Source: Prevotellaceae bacterium (lineage in GTDB: Bacteria; Bacteroidota; Bacteroidia; Bacteroidales; UBA932). From it: a stretch of 6,747 bases of DNA. Below, piece after piece: positions 6,304 through 6,747 of this stretch (position 1 is the first letter of the stretch; the number at the start of each line of letters is the position of its first letter). The notes beneath the pieces are model-generated. The model ran no database searches. It saw nothing but the letters and a program-made list of their open reading frames with translations, and was not told the origin of the DNA. The DNA lies in the NCBI GenBank assembly GCA_031284065.1, contig JAITAP010000184.1, positions 1 to 6,747 on the forward strand, in the 5' to 3' direction. The position numbers and the translations under genes were made by a program.

Positions 6304-6555
6304 CCTCGCTTCCCCTACGGGGAACCGGAGCGAGGTGTTGCAGGTCGCTTGCGTCTTTCATTCCGTAGGAATGAATCGCTCGGTAGAAATGTGCAATGTT
6401 CTCGGCGCAACACATTCCGGTAGGAATGTGTCCACAAATATTTTGGAGGCATTCCTACGGAATGCCGGGTTCGGTGGCAGGGATGCTTTTCTACCGAGCG
6501 TTCCATCCCTAACGGGATGGCGTTTAACGCCGCCGTCGGCGACGGAACGGCGGCG
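6304..6555. repeat. Array of short perfect hairpins, REP-like palindromic repeat cluster
   Basis: At least six palindromes lie head to tail. A compound one spans 6304-6335 (CCTCGCT/AGCGAGG, with TTCCCC-TAC-GGGGAA at 6310-6324 inside). The others are TTCATTCC-GTA-GGAATGAA (6357-6375), ACACATTCC-GGTA-GGAATGTGT (6410-6431), GGCATTCC-TAC-GGAATGCC (6448-6466), CCATCCC-TAAC-GGGATGG (6503-6520), and CGCCGCCGT/ACGGCGGCG (6528-6555). Several share ATTCC arms around a GTA/TAC loop, so they are variants of one family. They may act as interspersed repeats, RNA structures or bidirectional terminators; the sequence does not decide. No open frame across this region looks protein-like. Confidence 0.85.
6377..6500. 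repeat. Long-range 13-bp inverted repeat enclosing two hairpins
   Basis: CGCTCGGTAGAAA at 6377-6389 is the exact reverse complement of TTTCTACCGAGCG at 6488-6500. It encloses the hairpins at 6410-6431 and 6448-6466, so the region could fold as a closed stem carrying two stem-loops, flanked by the hairpins at 6357-6375 and 6503-6520. The near-symmetric arrangement suggests a single structural unit. Confidence 0.85.
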
Positions 6556-6604
6556 CGGGGCGTTTGCGGGGCGGAGATAAACCTCATTTCCACCCAATCT
6601 CTCC

Positions 6605-6739
6605 AACAAAACAACCTCAGTAGCAAGGGAGAGGTGTACAGGCAAATACCAACCTCATTACCTCATTAGAAAATGGACGAATGAGGTAATGAGGTTTGGG
6701 ATGTATGTACGTATTTCTGCTACTGAGGTTGTTTTTGTT
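6605..6739. repeat. Nested inverted repeats: outer ~20-bp arms and an inner 17-bp hairpin
   Basis: The outer arms are 6605-6624 and 6719-6739; the 14-bp core ACAACCTCAGTAGC (6611-6624) pairs perfectly with GCTACTGAGGTTGT (6719-6732), and pairing continues through AACAAA with one extra T in the right arm. Inside, AACCTCATTACCTCATT (6651-6667) pairs perfectly with 6680-6696 around a 12-nt loop. Both arms contain the ACCTCA word, and AACCTCATT also occurs alone at 6580-6588. This may be a small miniature element or a recombination or structured-RNA site; there is no coding content. The element may continue past the right edge of the window. Confidence 0.85.
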
Positions 6740-6747
6740 AGAAAAAT

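Noticed and set aside
6315..6645. Open frames of 78-103 codons on both strands over the hairpin array
   Set aside because: They are antisense to one another, follow the palindromes, and show no recognisable protein motif or plausible start region.
6304..6739. CRISPR array or integron attC site
   Set aside because: The repeats are palindromes of differing length and sequence without regular spacers, and the nested repeat lacks matching attC core sites (RYYYAAC/GTTRRRY) at both ends.

Overview
The window looks like chromosomal DNA from a member of the Bacteroidota (Bacteroidales-like). The evidence is a DUF1080 (3-keto-disaccharide hydrolase type) protein with typical Bacteroidetes sequence, weak Shine-Dalgarno signals, a TATCTTTG element matching the Bacteroidetes TAnnTTTG -7 box upstream of a minus-strand operon, and an intergenic array of hairpins with ATTCC-TAC-GGAAT type arms. 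No plasmid, phage or CRISPR hallmark is visible.

Layout: (1) Positions 1-2424, plus strand, hold a long HEAT-repeat protein with two DUF1080 domains. Its frame is open at the left edge of the window. It is interrupted by an in-frame TAG at 2173-2175, but the same frame continues with clear family sequence to a TAA at 2422-2424. (2) Positions 2524-2841, plus, encode a small DUF2752 membrane protein. (3) Positions 2880-4100 form an inserted block: an AT-rich flavodoxin/2x[4Fe-4S] (EFR1-type) gene, followed directly by a frameshifted C-terminal remnant of an IS5-type transposase on the minus strand. (4) Positions 4177-5927, minus, hold a translationally overlapping pair: a DEDDy 3'-5' exonuclease and then thiL (thiamine-monophosphate kinase). 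(5) Positions 5974-6747 have no credible gene but are full of palindromes and inverted repeats.

The most interesting signal is how the middle block is bounded. The last 97 bp of the DUF2752 region (2758-2854) recur with three mismatches at 4101-4197, where the sequence runs into the 3' end of thiL. The DNA just after the left copy (2858-2879) is in turn a scrap of thiL coding sequence. The simplest reading is that DUF2752 and thiL were once convergent neighbours overlapping by 8 bp at their stop codons. That junction was then duplicated, with the flavodoxin gene and dead transposase now between the copies. The transposase remnant ends at the right-hand repeat to within a base or two, and at its other end lies two bases from the flavodoxin stop codon.

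The genes do not form one pathway. ThiL makes thiamine diphosphate. The exonuclease is a nucleic-acid processing enzyme co-transcribed with it. The flavodoxin/ferredoxin protein is a probable electron-transfer accessory protein. The DUF1080 protein is probably an exported glycan-related protein and may be inactivated in this strain.
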